From: DATKXO01 sp035528995
GTDB lineage: Bacteria > Planctomycetota > Phycisphaerae > UBA1845
Assembly: GCA_035528995.1 (NCBI GenBank)
Contig: DATKXO010000071.1
Coordinates: forward strand, 1 to 30,980
DNA length: 30,980 bases
Direction: 5' to 3'
In this document: positions 18,889-26,548 of the stretch, one piece after another
How the letters are laid out: each line of letters opens with the position of its first letter
Position numbering within the stretch: the first letter of the stretch is position 1
The notes under the pieces: generated by a model
The model's database searches: none
Told to the model about the DNA's origin: nothing
The model's input: the letters and a program-made list of their open reading frames with translations, nothing else
Position numbers and translations under genes: made by a program

Positions 18889-19752
18889 ATGGACTGCAAC
18901 GCCGCCAGAGAACAACTCGGCCCCTATCTGGACGACGAACTGGATGCTGACGCCCGCGGCGGTGTGGAGGCACACCTGGCCGGCTGTCCGGCGTGTGGGC
19001 GAGAGCTGGAACGCCTGAACGCCCTGGCGGCCGACCTTGCGGCGGGAAGTCCGACCGCAGTTCCGGACGGCCTATGGTCTTCAATCAAGGCGCGCTTGGA
19101 CGAGGCCAAGCCCGCGGATGCAGGGCAGCGAGCCGGGCGAATGCGACTCGGGCACTACCGCGGGCCGCTTGCGGCCGCCGCCGGCGTTGTGCTGGTTGTG
19201 GGATTGGGGCTGCTGGGGTTGTCCTACATGAACGGTGGGGCGCCGGAGGCCGAAGCGTCCGCCGTCGACTTCGGCGTTCTGCTGGACGCTCTTCCGAAGG
19301 ACGCCAAAGTTGCGTTCCGTGAGTTTCTGGAGCGACATGGGGCCGCAGAGACGACCGCGGCCGATGCTCTGCGACACGCGGCCCAGTTGAACTTCGCGAC
19401 GCCGGAGTCGTTGCCGGGCGGTTTTCGTCTGCAGGCGGTCTACGCGCTTCAGTTCGGCGACAGCCCGGGCATTGCCGCGGAATACTCTCGCGACGGTGAA
19501 TTCCTGGGCGCCATCTTCCACCCCCCGGTCCGTCGAGAGGACTTTGGCACGCACAAGGACCTGCCCTGTGCGGTCGGCATGCACCGAGGCCACAGCGTCC
19601 AGGTCGGCTCGTGGCGTCTGGTCCATCTGACCGATCCGACCACGTGCCATTGCGTGCTGAGTCAGTTGGACACCAATACCGAGTTGCCCGAAGTCATGGC
19701 CGCGGTAGCGCCGCAACTTCCGCCCGACGGCGGTGCAGGGCACGACCACTGA
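18889..19752 (+). CDS. Zinc-finger transmembrane anti-sigma factor with Cys/His-rich periplasmic domain
   Basis: A 287-residue single-pass membrane protein. The N-terminal zinc-binding anti-sigma motif is complete: Cys3, His29, Cys33 and Cys36 (H-x3-C-x2-C), expected to hold the ECF factor at the membrane. One transmembrane helix spans about 93-113. The periplasmic part (114-287) is unlike standard families known to me and contains Cys227, His232, His235, the cluster Cys253-His254-Cys255 and a His-Asp-His tail, so metal binding is plausible. The start has GGAGG about 11 bases upstream and AGGTG nearer the ATG. It probably forms a two-gene unit with the sigma gene. Release of sigma by metal sensing or proteolysis would couple periplasmic metal to efflux-gene expression; this is inference. 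Confidence 0.85.
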   Translation: MDCNAAREQLGPYLDDELDADARGGVEAHLAGCPACGRELERLNALAADLAAGSPTAVPDGLWSSIKARLDEAKPADAGQRAGRMRLGHYRGPLAAAAGVVLVVGLGLLGLSYMNGGAPEAEASAVDFGVLLDALPKDAKVAFREFLERHGAAETTAADALRHAAQLNFATPESLPGGFRLQAVYALQFGDSPGIAAEYSRDGEFLGAIFHPPVRREDFGTHKDLPCAVGMHRGHSVQVGSWRLVHLTDPTTCHCVLSQLDTNTELPEVMAAVAPQLPPDGGAGHDH

Positions 19753-19918
19753 TTGAGGACACCCCCTTACGCCGCTCAGCGCGTGTGCGCGTGGCCAGGT
19801 AACGCTACCTCGACGTATCCGAAGTTCGCTCGGCGTGAGTCGCGCAGCGTCATGCCCCAACAAGCGCGCCGTCGCAGGCGAGCAGGGTTCGCCGATACGT
19901 GCGCTCGGACGGCCTGTT
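19753..19918. other. Convergent intergenic gap
   Basis: This 166-bp gap between the anti-sigma and cation-diffusion-facilitator stop codons holds no gene. A short hairpin AGGTA/TACCT lies near 19797-19813. There is no T-tract. Confidence 0.4.
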
Positions 19919-20806
19919 TCAGCCCTCGGTCGCCCTCGGGGCCGGCTCGATGTGCACCAGCACGTCGGCAACCTCGGGATGGTGCCGTCTGACTTCGTCC
20001 TTGACCTGATGCCCGACCTCGTGAGCGATGGAAACGGACAGACCCCCGTCCACCTCGACGTGCATGTCCACCAGGTAGGTGGTGCCCATCTTGCGGGCCA
20101 GCAGCTTCTCGATTCCCTCCACGCCTTTCACGCCGGCCGCCGTGGACCGGACTCGCTCCAGCAGTTCGGGCCCCGGGCTCCGATCCATCAGCTCGGCCAA
20201 AGCCAGCCGGACGAAGCGCTGGCCGTTGAAGCCGATGATCACCGTGGCGGCCAGCGCCGCCCACTCGTCGGCGCCCTCGTAGCCGGGACCGGCGAAGAGG
20301 CTGACCGAGATGCCCACCGCCGCCAGCAGCGAGGTGACCGCGTCGCTGCGATGATGCCAGGCGTCGGCACTGACGGCCGTGCTGCCGATGCGTTTGCCGA
20401 TCCGCGACGCGATTCGGAACATCCCCTCCTTGATGGCGACGACGGCCGCCAGCACGATCAGGGTGTAGCCGGCCGGGGCCTCGTGCGGGGCCAGGATGCC
20501 GTCCAACGCCTTCACCGCGATGCCGATGGCCGCTCCGATCAACATCATCCCGACGGCCAGTGCCGCCAGGGCTTCCGCCCGCCCGTGTCCGTAGGGGTGA
20601 TCCTCGTCCGGCGGCTTGGCCGCGATGGCCAGCCCGCTCCAGACGATCGCCGAGCTGAAGATGTCGGCGAAGGATTCGACCGCGTCGGCGATCAGGGCGT
20701 AGGAGTTGCCCAACAGGCCGGTCACCAGCTTGACCACGGCCAGCACCCCGCTGAGGCCCATTCCCACCAGTGAGATCCGCAACCCCGCTCGAACGTCAGC
20801 GCTCAT
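19919..20806 (-). CDS. Cation diffusion facilitator family metal transporter
   Basis: A 295-residue transporter that should exchange divalent metal for protons across the inner membrane. There are five or six hydrophobic segments and the C-terminal dimerisation domain (about 205-290). The metal-site pair is E44-x3-D48 in TM2 (VESFADIFSS) and H151-x3-D155 in TM5 (DAWHHRSDAV). In the Zn/Fe exporter FieF the corresponding residues are Asp45, Asp49, His153 and Asp157, so Glu substitutes for the first Asp. The conserved HPYGHGRAE loop is at 70-78. I chose ATG 20806 because it matches the family start; there is no good ribosome-binding site. It converges on the sigma/anti-sigma pair and completes the metal-handling block. 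Confidence 0.93.
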   Translation of the reverse strand: MSADVRAGLRISLVGMGLSGVLAVVKLVTGLLGNSYALIADAVESFADIFSSAIVWSGLAIAAKPPDEDHPYGHGRAEALAALAVGMMLIGAAIGIAVKALDGILAPHEAPAGYTLIVLAAVVAIKEGMFRIASRIGKRIGSTAVSADAWHHRSDAVTSLLAAVGISVSLFAGPGYEGADEWAALAATVIIGFNGQRFVRLALAELMDRSPGPELLERVRSTAAGVKGVEGIEKLLARKMGTTYLVDMHVEVDGGLSVSIAHEVGHQVKDEVRRHHPEVADVLVHIEPAPRATEG

Positions 20807-20917
20807 GACCGGCAGCATAACCCATGATGCCCCGCTGAGGGTAGCCGAGGACGCGAACCGCCCACCGGCGGGGGGCCGCCCCGGCCGTTTCGCGGCATTT
20901 CGGACGCGCCAATCGGG

Positions 20918-20923
20918 TAAAAT
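20918..20923 (+). promoter_or_regulatory. Candidate -10 box for the second ECF sigma gene
   Basis: TAAAAT follows CGGG, as at two other possible -10 boxes in the window (TAGAAT near 2549 and 9378). No clear -35 lies 16-18 bp upstream. It is about 100 bp before the start codon. Confidence 0.3.
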
Positions 20924-21023
20924 GCGAGTTTCGCGGAACCCGGCGGGCGTCTGGGGACTTATGGTAGGTAGAGGTTGCTCCAAAGTGGACCAGGCGAGTC
21001 CCCAAAGCCGCCAAGAGGAGCCC

Positions 21024-21596
21024 ATGACTTTGCAGATCTGCGCAACTGTATCCCCCCCGGCCGACGTGGACGGCGAGCGGGCACTGGTCGAACGGGCCAA
21101 GTACGACAGTCAGGCCTTCGGCCAGTTGTATCGCCGCTACTACCCGGTCGTCGCCGGATACGTCTATCGCCGCGTGGGTGATCGCCACGCGACGGAAGAC
21201 CTGGTGGCGGAGGTGTTTCTGACGGCCCTTCGCTACCTGCCGCGGTACCGGCATCGGGGCGTGCCGGTGCGAGCCTGGTTCTATCGAATCGCCTCCAACA
21301 CGGTCAATCGTTGGGCCCGCAGGCAGAGCCGCAACCCGCTGTGGAAATCCAACGGCGACGCGTTGGCCGGCACCCCCGCCCAGAGCGACCCCGCCCCCGA
21401 CGGCCGCGCCGAACGTGCCCGGCGTGCCCTGCTGTCGCTGTCGCCCAAGTACCAGACCGTTCTGGCGCTCCACTACCTGGAGCGCATGACCGTCGACGAA
21501 GTCGCCCGGGCGTTGGGCTGTCGGGCCGGAACGGTCAAGTCGCGCCTATCGCGCGGTCGCGAAGCGCTTCGCGAGAAACTCCAGCAACGGAGGTGA
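21024..21596 (+). CDS. RNA polymerase ECF sigma factor, second copy
   Basis: A 190-residue ECF factor. Region 2 covers about 22-102: FGQLYRRYYPVVAGYVYRRV, HATEDLVAEVFLTALRYLP and PVRAWFYRIASNTVNRWARR. Region 4 covers about 131-188: LLSLSPKYQTVLALHYLERM, TVDEVARALGCRAGTVKSRL and SRGREALREKL. It is not a close copy of the sigma factor at 18.2 kb, from which it differs throughout region 2. I chose ATG 21024 because AAGAGGAG lies just before it; an earlier ATG at about 20961 is possible. Its stop is six bases before the next gene, whose ribosome-binding site lies at this gene's end, so the pair is probably co-translated. Confidence 0.93.
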   Translation: MTLQICATVSPPADVDGERALVERAKYDSQAFGQLYRRYYPVVAGYVYRRVGDRHATEDLVAEVFLTALRYLPRYRHRGVPVRAWFYRIASNTVNRWARRQSRNPLWKSNGDALAGTPAQSDPAPDGRAERARRALLSLSPKYQTVLALHYLERMTVDEVARALGCRAGTVKSRLSRGREALREKLQQRR

Positions 21597-21602
21597 CCTG
21601 CC

Positions 21603-22508
21603 ATGCACGGCGAAAAAGACCCCGTAGACGGCGCACTGGATGCGCTGCGATCACAACAGTGGACTGAAGATTCCTACAACGAAAAACTCGAGGAGAGACT
21701 TATGAGTGCATACAAACCCTCTGCGTCGGCCTCTCGAAGCACCCGGCGCCATACACTCGTCGGCCTGGCGGCCCTGCTGCTGGTGGCCGGCGGCACCTTC
21801 GCCGCTACCGGCGGGATCGACACCATCCGGCAATGGCTGGTCACCGTCGAGGTCAACGGCCAGGTCCACGAGTTCACCACCGACGATAACGGCATCGGCT
21901 CGTTCACCATCGAGACCGACGACGGCCAGGCCGAGGTTCAGGTACAGATGGCCACTTCGCCCGACGGTGGCGAGGTGACCAGCAACATCACCATCTCGGC
22001 CGAGAGCCCCGATGGTGGTATGACCCGGGACATCGAGGTGCAGCGCCGGGTCCGGACGGTCAGTAGTGACCTGGCGGGCGACAGTGCGTACACCGTCGAT
22101 GATCTCGGCGACACCGAGCCGGCGGCCGAGTGGGTGCAGGACGGCGTCACCAACGCGGTTTACCTGGTTCCCAACGGCGAGGATGAGGGCGTCGGCTTCA
22201 AGGTCTTCGCCGCCGCCACGACTTCCGACGGCGAGACGATCGTGAACCTGGCGGCCGCCCCGCCCGTGGCCCTGCCCGAGAACGAGGACGACATCAGCGT
22301 CGAACTGGCCGACGACGGCATGCTGACCATCACGATCGGTGGTGAGGGCGAGGAGATGGTCATGAACCTGGCCTTCGCGACGGCCGGCGCCACCGGCCCG
22401 GCCTGCTGCGATCCGGACGAGCCGCTCGAGGTCGAGACGCCCGACGGCGAAATCACGATCACCCTCGATGCCATCGCCCTCGAGGGTCAGGCCCCCGAGG
22501 AGGAGTAA
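21603..22508 (+). CDS. Membrane-anchored protein co-encoded with ECF sigma factor (putative anti-sigma)
   Basis: A 301-residue single-pass protein. A charged N-terminus (1-48, containing DSYNEKLEERLMSAYK) is followed by a TM helix at about 50-69 and a large acidic extracytoplasmic domain. That domain holds repeated short beta-strands (QVHEFTTDDNGIGSFTIETDDGQAEVQVQM, split here only by position) and ends in a second acidic strand pair and EEE. There is no HxxxCxxC zinc finger, so it is not a standard ZAS anti-sigma factor. The start is supported by GGAGGTG immediately upstream, at the sigma gene's end. An internal ATG at 21702 also has GAGGAG upstream and would give a form lacking the cytoplasmic segment. 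The pairing with sigma is the main reason for the role; direct evidence for sigma binding is lacking. Confidence 0.65.
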   Translation: MHGEKDPVDGALDALRSQQWTEDSYNEKLEERLMSAYKPSASASRSTRRHTLVGLAALLLVAGGTFAATGGIDTIRQWLVTVEVNGQVHEFTTDDNGIGSFTIETDDGQAEVQVQMATSPDGGEVTSNITISAESPDGGMTRDIEVQRRVRTVSSDLAGDSAYTVDDLGDTEPAAEWVQDGVTNAVYLVPNGEDEGVGFKVFAAATTSDGETIVNLAAAPPVALPENEDDISVELADDGMLTITIGGEGEEMVMNLAFATAGATGPACCDPDEPLEVETPDGEITITLDAIALEGQAPEEE

Positions 22509-22537
22509 CCGGGCCGGCTCCATCAGACAGCCGACAA

Positions 22538-22582
22538 GACGTGCAAGACGCGCCAGACGCGCCAGACGTGCAAGACGCACAA
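22538..22582. repeat. 9-bp minisatellite, five units
   Basis: Five consecutive nonamers can be read: GACGTGCAA, GACGCGCCA, GACGCGCCA, GACGTGCAA and GACGCACAA. The array lies between a stop codon and a hairpin terminator, so it is transcribed but not translated. Confidence 0.85.
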
Positions 22583-22615
22583 GATCGCAGGCGGCTCCCA
22601 ACCGCCTGCGGTCTT
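22581..22615 (+). terminator. Terminator hairpin of the second sigma operon
   Basis: A perfect 9-bp stem (CGCAGGCGG 22586-22594, CCGCCTGCG 22602-22610) with a 7-base loop is extended by AAGA/TCTT across one mismatch and followed by CGCTTTCC. It lies about 75 bp after the stop codon at 22508. Confidence 0.65.
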
Positions 22616-22720
22616 CGCTTTCCTATTTAATAGCCTCATCCGCCGCGCTACGGGCAGGTCGGTGCGATATGCCCGATGCGCGATTTGACCGATGAAGCGT
22701 CGGCCGTGCTGATCGACGCG

Positions 22721-23908
22721 TTAATGTTGTATCGGTTCCCCGCCCTCGCTGGGCGAGCGTTGGGCGACTGTGCGGCGTGGTCGTCGTCGGGTGGCCAGCA
22801 GCATTGCCAGGACGAAGAGGGGCAGGGTGGTTGGCTCGGGGATGTGGGCGATCCAGGCTTCGATGAGGTTGTCGTGGTAGGCGGTGCCGACGATGGTCCG
22901 GCCGTCGGCCGAGACGCCGTGGACGAAGGCGAGCTGCCAATCGCCCATGTCGATGCCGTGCGCCGTGATGATGTCATGCAGAAAGCGGAAACCGTGCGTC
23001 TGATCCCAGATGAAGGCGCCGCCGCCCGCGTCGCCGACAATAACCGATCCGTCCGCTGAGACGTCCTGCGGGGTAGCGGTGAAGCCCAGGTCCACCAGCC
23101 CCTGTTGCTGTGTCCAACGAAAGACGTGGCCTTCGTAGTAGCCGACGTCGCCGGCACCGACGATGACCGATCCATCCGCCGACACCGCTTTGGCGTTGCT
23201 GGAGAAGCGCCCGCCGGGGAGGTCTCCGAGGCCCACCATTCCTTCCTGTGCCGTCCATCGGAAGGCCTCTGTGCCGTCATCCGACTCGGCCCAGCCGACG
23301 ACGGTCGACCCGTCGCTGGAAACCGCGTTGGCGATGCTGTCGATCCGTCCGCCGGGAAGGTCGCCCAGTTGGAAGAGGCCATCCTGCCGTGTCCATCCGA
23401 ACGCCAGGACGTGCGGGCCGATCTCGTCGGGATCGCCACGCCCAACCACAAACGACCCGTCGCCGGAGATGCCGGTCGCCTGGCTGGCAAAATCCCCGCC
23501 CCAGAAGTCGCCGAGTCCCTCGATCCCTCCCTCTCCTGTCCACCGGAAGGCTTCTGTGCAAGCATCGCAAGAAGCGCTCGACTGGCTCGAGTCGCTGGAG
23601 CCCGCGACCACTGATCCGTCAGCCGAAACCGCTCTGGCACCGCTCCAGAAATCGCCGCCGGGCAAGTCCCCGATCCCTACCATGCCGCCGGCGGCCGTCC
23701 AGCGAAAAGCCTCAGAGCCGTTGACGCCGGTGCTGCGGCCCACCACAGTTGTTCCGTCGGCGGAGATATCCCCAGCCACGCTGTGGAAGGAGCTGCCGCC
23801 CGGAAGATCGCCCAGACCAAGGAAGTAGACCTGATCGGCGTGAGATGCCTGGATGACTCCCGTAGTGGCTAGCAGGTAAGCGACCCGGCACTGCCATGCG
23901 GCACTCAT
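22721..23908 (-). CDS. HAF-repeat exported protein with PEP-CTERM sorting signal
   Basis: A 395-residue extracellular protein. A signal peptide of about 25 residues ends SHA. Six or seven HAF-type repeats follow, each about 40-50 residues with AFRWT, then GLGDLPGG and AVSADGSVVVG cores. The C-terminus is a classical PEP-CTERM signal: PEPTT, a hydrophobic stretch, and RRRPRR, expected to be processed by an exosortase and linked to surface material. A Pro/Ser-rich tail extends 20 residues beyond the Arg cluster, which is longer than usual. The start has GAGGTAGG upstream. HAF repeats are predicted to form beta-propellers; a binding role is inferred. No exosortase gene is in the window. Confidence 0.85.
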   Translation of the reverse strand: MSAAWQCRVAYLLATTGVIQASHADQVYFLGLGDLPGGSSFHSVAGDISADGTTVVGRSTGVNGSEAFRWTAAGGMVGIGDLPGGDFWSGARAVSADGSVVAGSSDSSQSSASCDACTEAFRWTGEGGIEGLGDFWGGDFASQATGISGDGSFVVGRGDPDEIGPHVLAFGWTRQDGLFQLGDLPGGRIDSIANAVSSDGSTVVGWAESDDGTEAFRWTAQEGMVGLGDLPGGRFSSNAKAVSADGSVIVGAGDVGYYEGHVFRWTQQQGLVDLGFTATPQDVSADGSVIVGDAGGGAFIWDQTHGFRFLHDIITAHGIDMGDWQLAFVHGVSADGRTIVGTAYHDNLIEAWIAHIPEPTTLPLFVLAMLLATRRRPRRTVAQRSPSEGGEPIQH

Positions 23909-23940
23909 CCTACCTCACTCCCTTGTCCGTTCTCCAACTT

Positions 23941-23966
23941 CCGAGGCATTCCCGCCCATGCCTCGG
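23941..23966 (-). promoter_or_regulatory. Perfect leader hairpin of the HAF/PEP-CTERM gene
   Basis: CCGAGGCAT (23941-23949) and ATGCCTCGG (23958-23966) form a 9-bp perfect stem with an 8-base loop. It ends 33 bp upstream of the start codon (on the minus strand). It could be a 5'-untranslated-region element or a terminator for the PP2C gene upstream (stop at 24082), but there is no T-tract. Confidence 0.6.
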
Positions 23967-24081
23967 TGCCTTCCCCTATGTCGGCATTTGGGCAGCGCCT
24001 TTCGCAGCCGATTCCCCCTGCGGCGTGCCGCTCAGGGCATCGATTCAGAGTTTGCATCGTTGGAATCGGTTTCTGGGAAGG

Positions 24082-26217
24082 CTACGTCGCCAGCACCTTG
24101 ATCACCACCAGCGTCACGTCGTCTTCCTGGGCGTGGTCTTTGCGGAACTGGGCCAGCACCTCGGTGACGGCCTTGCTGATCCTCTCGGCCGGTGCGTCGG
24201 CGTTGCGGCGGATCACTTCGCGCAGAGCGTCCTTGCCGAAGAAGTCGCCCTGCGGGTTGCGCGACTCCCAGATGCCGTCCGTGCCCAGCAGCACGACCTG
24301 GCCGGGCTTCAGGGTAACCGGGCCGGACTCGCGATACGCCCAGCCGGCCTCGATCCCCAAGGGCAGGCCGCTGCCCTCCAACTCGCTGAACGCGTCGGTC
24401 TCGGGATCGAAGACGATGGCCGGGTCGTGACCCGCACTGGCCCAGCGCACCTGGCGCGATCGAGCGTCGATCACCATGTAGAACAGCGTCATGAAGCGCC
24501 CGCGGCTCATGTCGCCGCTCAGGCAGCGGTTCATGTCGTTCATCAGTTCGGCCAGGCTGCCGGGCTGGACGGCCCGGCTGCGCAGCAGCGCCCGCCCGGT
24601 GGTCATGAGCATGGCGGCCGCGATCCCGTGTCCGGTCACGTCGCCGATGGCCACGCCCAGCAGCCCCGGCGCCAGCTCCGACAGATCGAGATAGTCGTAG
24701 TAGTCCCCACCGGTCTCGTCGCAGTAGATGCTCTGACCGGCCACGTCCAGGCCCTTGACCTGCGGCGGCCCCGAAGGCAACAGGTGCTGCTGCACCTCCA
24801 TGGCCAGGGCCAGCGACTGTTTCAACCGCAGCCGATCCTGCAGTTGCGGCACCATGGCGTTGAAGGTCCGACCGAGCAATCCCAACTCATCCCCCGTCTT
24901 GATCCGTACGCGGGCCTCGAGGTCGCCTTTCGCGATCCTGTCGGCGGCCGCCGCCAGCCTGCGCAGCGGCCGGGTCACCGACCGCGATCCAACCACAGCA
25001 CACGCCACGACGACCAGGATCACGGCCCCGGCCACCAGTGCGTCCGTCTGCAACTGATGTCCCGTGCGATCCAGGATCTCGCGTCCGGCCGCCGCCGCCT
25101 GGGCCACCACCTCCGCGTACGGCAGGATCAGAACCAGGTACCCGCCCTGATCGCCCACCGGCCCGTAGACCCACAGACAGTCGCGCCCCAGGTACGGCAT
25201 CTGCCGCTGGCCCCACTGACCCTGGGCCATGTCGGCCAGCAGTCGGCCGAACTCTTCGGTGTCTTCGGATTCCAGCCGCTCGGCGTCGAACGGCGTGCTC
25301 CATCGTTCGCCTTTGCGGTGGTACCCCGGCTGGGCGATGATGGCCGCCTCGAACTGCCCCTCCTCGCCCGCGGGCTGCAACTGTACCAGGATGGCCCGCG
25401 CTGCCTCCGACCAGGTGGCCGGCAGCTTCATGTGCTCGACGATGTCGGCCTCGGTCACGTCCAGACCGGTCACGCCCGCGAAGGACCCGTCCGGCCGATG
25501 AACCGGCGCCGCGATGGTCAGGATGAGCTGCTCGGACGAGGCGTCGAAGTAGGGACCGATCCAGCACAGTTGCCCGCGCTCCTTGGCCAGCGTGTACCAC
25601 TGCCGCTGCCGTGGGTCGTACTCGGCCGGATAGCCCCCGTGTCCGGGGTAGCTGCTGTGCACCCCGCTCTCTGTGGCGGTGTACTGCCAGTAGATCAGGT
25701 CGCTCATGGCCTGGTAGCGGAAGCGGTACTCGGCCGACATTCGCGACAGGCGGGCTATCTCCGGTGCGACAGCCTCGGGCGAGACTCCGGGCGCCAGCTT
25801 GAAGGCCTGCTGCGAGTAACTGACCGGAATGGGCACGCCCGGACCGTCCGCCAGGAACCGGTAGTGCTTGGACGACGGCTTGGTGTCGGCCGGGATGTTG
25901 TCGCCCCGATCGAAGTCCTCCGCCAGGTACACCTTGGCGTCGGCCGGCGGCTCGGCCGCTAAACACCGATCCACCGCCCGGGCCTGTGCCAGCAGCAGGT
26001 GCTGCAATGTCTCCCGCTGCTGCGTGACCAGGGCGGCCTGGTTGCGGATCAGTTGCTGAAGCTGCTCGCCGGTTCGATCGGTGAGCGACTGCCGGGCCTG
26101 GACCGCCAGGTCCCTACCCAGCGACAGCATGCCGTGCCGGTCCAGCACGGCCACGAACACCAGCGGAACCAGCGCCATGGTCAGCAACAGGATCAGCAGT
26201 TTCCAGCGAATGCTCAT
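24082..26217 (-). CDS. Receptor-type PP2C phosphatase (dCache-HAMP-SpoIIE/RsbU)
   Basis: A 711-residue membrane phosphatase. TM1 is at 7-24 and an extracytoplasmic sensor spans about 30-390, with a dCache core: YDPRQRQWYTLAKERGQLCW, then GPYFDASSEQLILTIAAPV and GVTGLDVTEADI at 200-260. TM2 is at 394-412 and a HAMP linker at 413-465. The PP2C domain (490-708) has all metal-site acids: Asp505 in GGDYYDY, Asp526 in GDVTGHG, Asp647 in GTDGIWE and Asp700 in EDDVTLVV. The family dephosphorylates anti-sigma-factor antagonists or similar proteins after a signal. The ligand is unknown, although the dCache fold usually binds small molecules such as amino acids. Start ATG 26217 has CAGGTGG upstream. It is transcribed alone. 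Confidence 0.92.
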   Translation of the reverse strand: MSIRWKLLILLLTMALVPLVFVAVLDRHGMLSLGRDLAVQARQSLTDRTGEQLQQLIRNQAALVTQQRETLQHLLLAQARAVDRCLAAEPPADAKVYLAEDFDRGDNIPADTKPSSKHYRFLADGPGVPIPVSYSQQAFKLAPGVSPEAVAPEIARLSRMSAEYRFRYQAMSDLIYWQYTATESGVHSSYPGHGGYPAEYDPRQRQWYTLAKERGQLCWIGPYFDASSEQLILTIAAPVHRPDGSFAGVTGLDVTEADIVEHMKLPATWSEAARAILVQLQPAGEEGQFEAAIIAQPGYHRKGERWSTPFDAERLESEDTEEFGRLLADMAQGQWGQRQMPYLGRDCLWVYGPVGDQGGYLVLILPYAEVVAQAAAAGREILDRTGHQLQTDALVAGAVILVVVACAVVGSRSVTRPLRRLAAAADRIAKGDLEARVRIKTGDELGLLGRTFNAMVPQLQDRLRLKQSLALAMEVQQHLLPSGPPQVKGLDVAGQSIYCDETGGDYYDYLDLSELAPGLLGVAIGDVTGHGIAAAMLMTTGRALLRSRAVQPGSLAELMNDMNRCLSGDMSRGRFMTLFYMVIDARSRQVRWASAGHDPAIVFDPETDAFSELEGSGLPLGIEAGWAYRESGPVTLKPGQVVLLGTDGIWESRNPQGDFFGKDALREVIRRNADAPAERISKAVTEVLAQFRKDHAQEDDVTLVVIKVLAT

Positions 26218-26229
26218 GCCACCTGCCCG

Positions 26230-26273
26230 GGTGATCGTCGCCGGCCGCCGGCCCCGCGCACCGCACGATCACC
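26230..26273 (-). promoter_or_regulatory. Long inverted repeat in the PP2C gene leader
   Basis: GGTGATCGT (26230-26238) and ACGATCACC (26265-26273) are perfect 9-base arms around a 26-base GC-rich core that itself holds two self-complementary GCCGGC units. In the mRNA the structure would end just before the ribosome-binding site (CAGGTGG) and the start codon at 26217, so it may control translation. Confidence 0.6.
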
Positions 26274-26447
26274 GCGTGCATCTGACCATACCCGGCGCCC
26301 ACTGTCCATGCAGAACCCGTGCAGGCGACGGCTCGTCGCGCCCGCCCGACCGGGATCGTTCAGCCGGGCCAGCGCCCGCCGCGGCGAGCAACTTGGCGGT
26401 TGTGCGCGGTCGCCGGGTTTTTGGTTTGAGTGACACCCGCCTGGCGC

Positions 26448-26476
26448 TTTACACTGCCCGCCGCACACCCCATATT
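26448..26476 (+). promoter_or_regulatory. Candidate promoter of the heme-S41 lipoprotein, with palindrome over the -10 box
   Basis: TTTACA (26448-26453), 17 bp and CATATT (26471-26476) match -35 and -10 boxes at 5 and 4 of 6 positions. The -10 box lies inside CCCCA-TAT-TGGGG (26468-26480), a short inverted repeat that could be an operator. Confidence 0.45.
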
Positions 26477-26548
26477 GGGGCAGACGAAGACGTTGCTCGA
26501 CGCGACCCGATCGCCCGGTTCGGCGATCGAACGAATGAGAGGTGGACG

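Noticed and set aside
22538..22582. Short tandem array as a CRISPR
   Set aside because: Units are 9 bp and contiguous, with no spacers and no cas genes nearby.
23909..24081. Sigma-54 promoter upstream of the PEP-CTERM gene
   Set aside because: I looked for TGGCAC-N5-TTGC on the minus strand and found no acceptable match.
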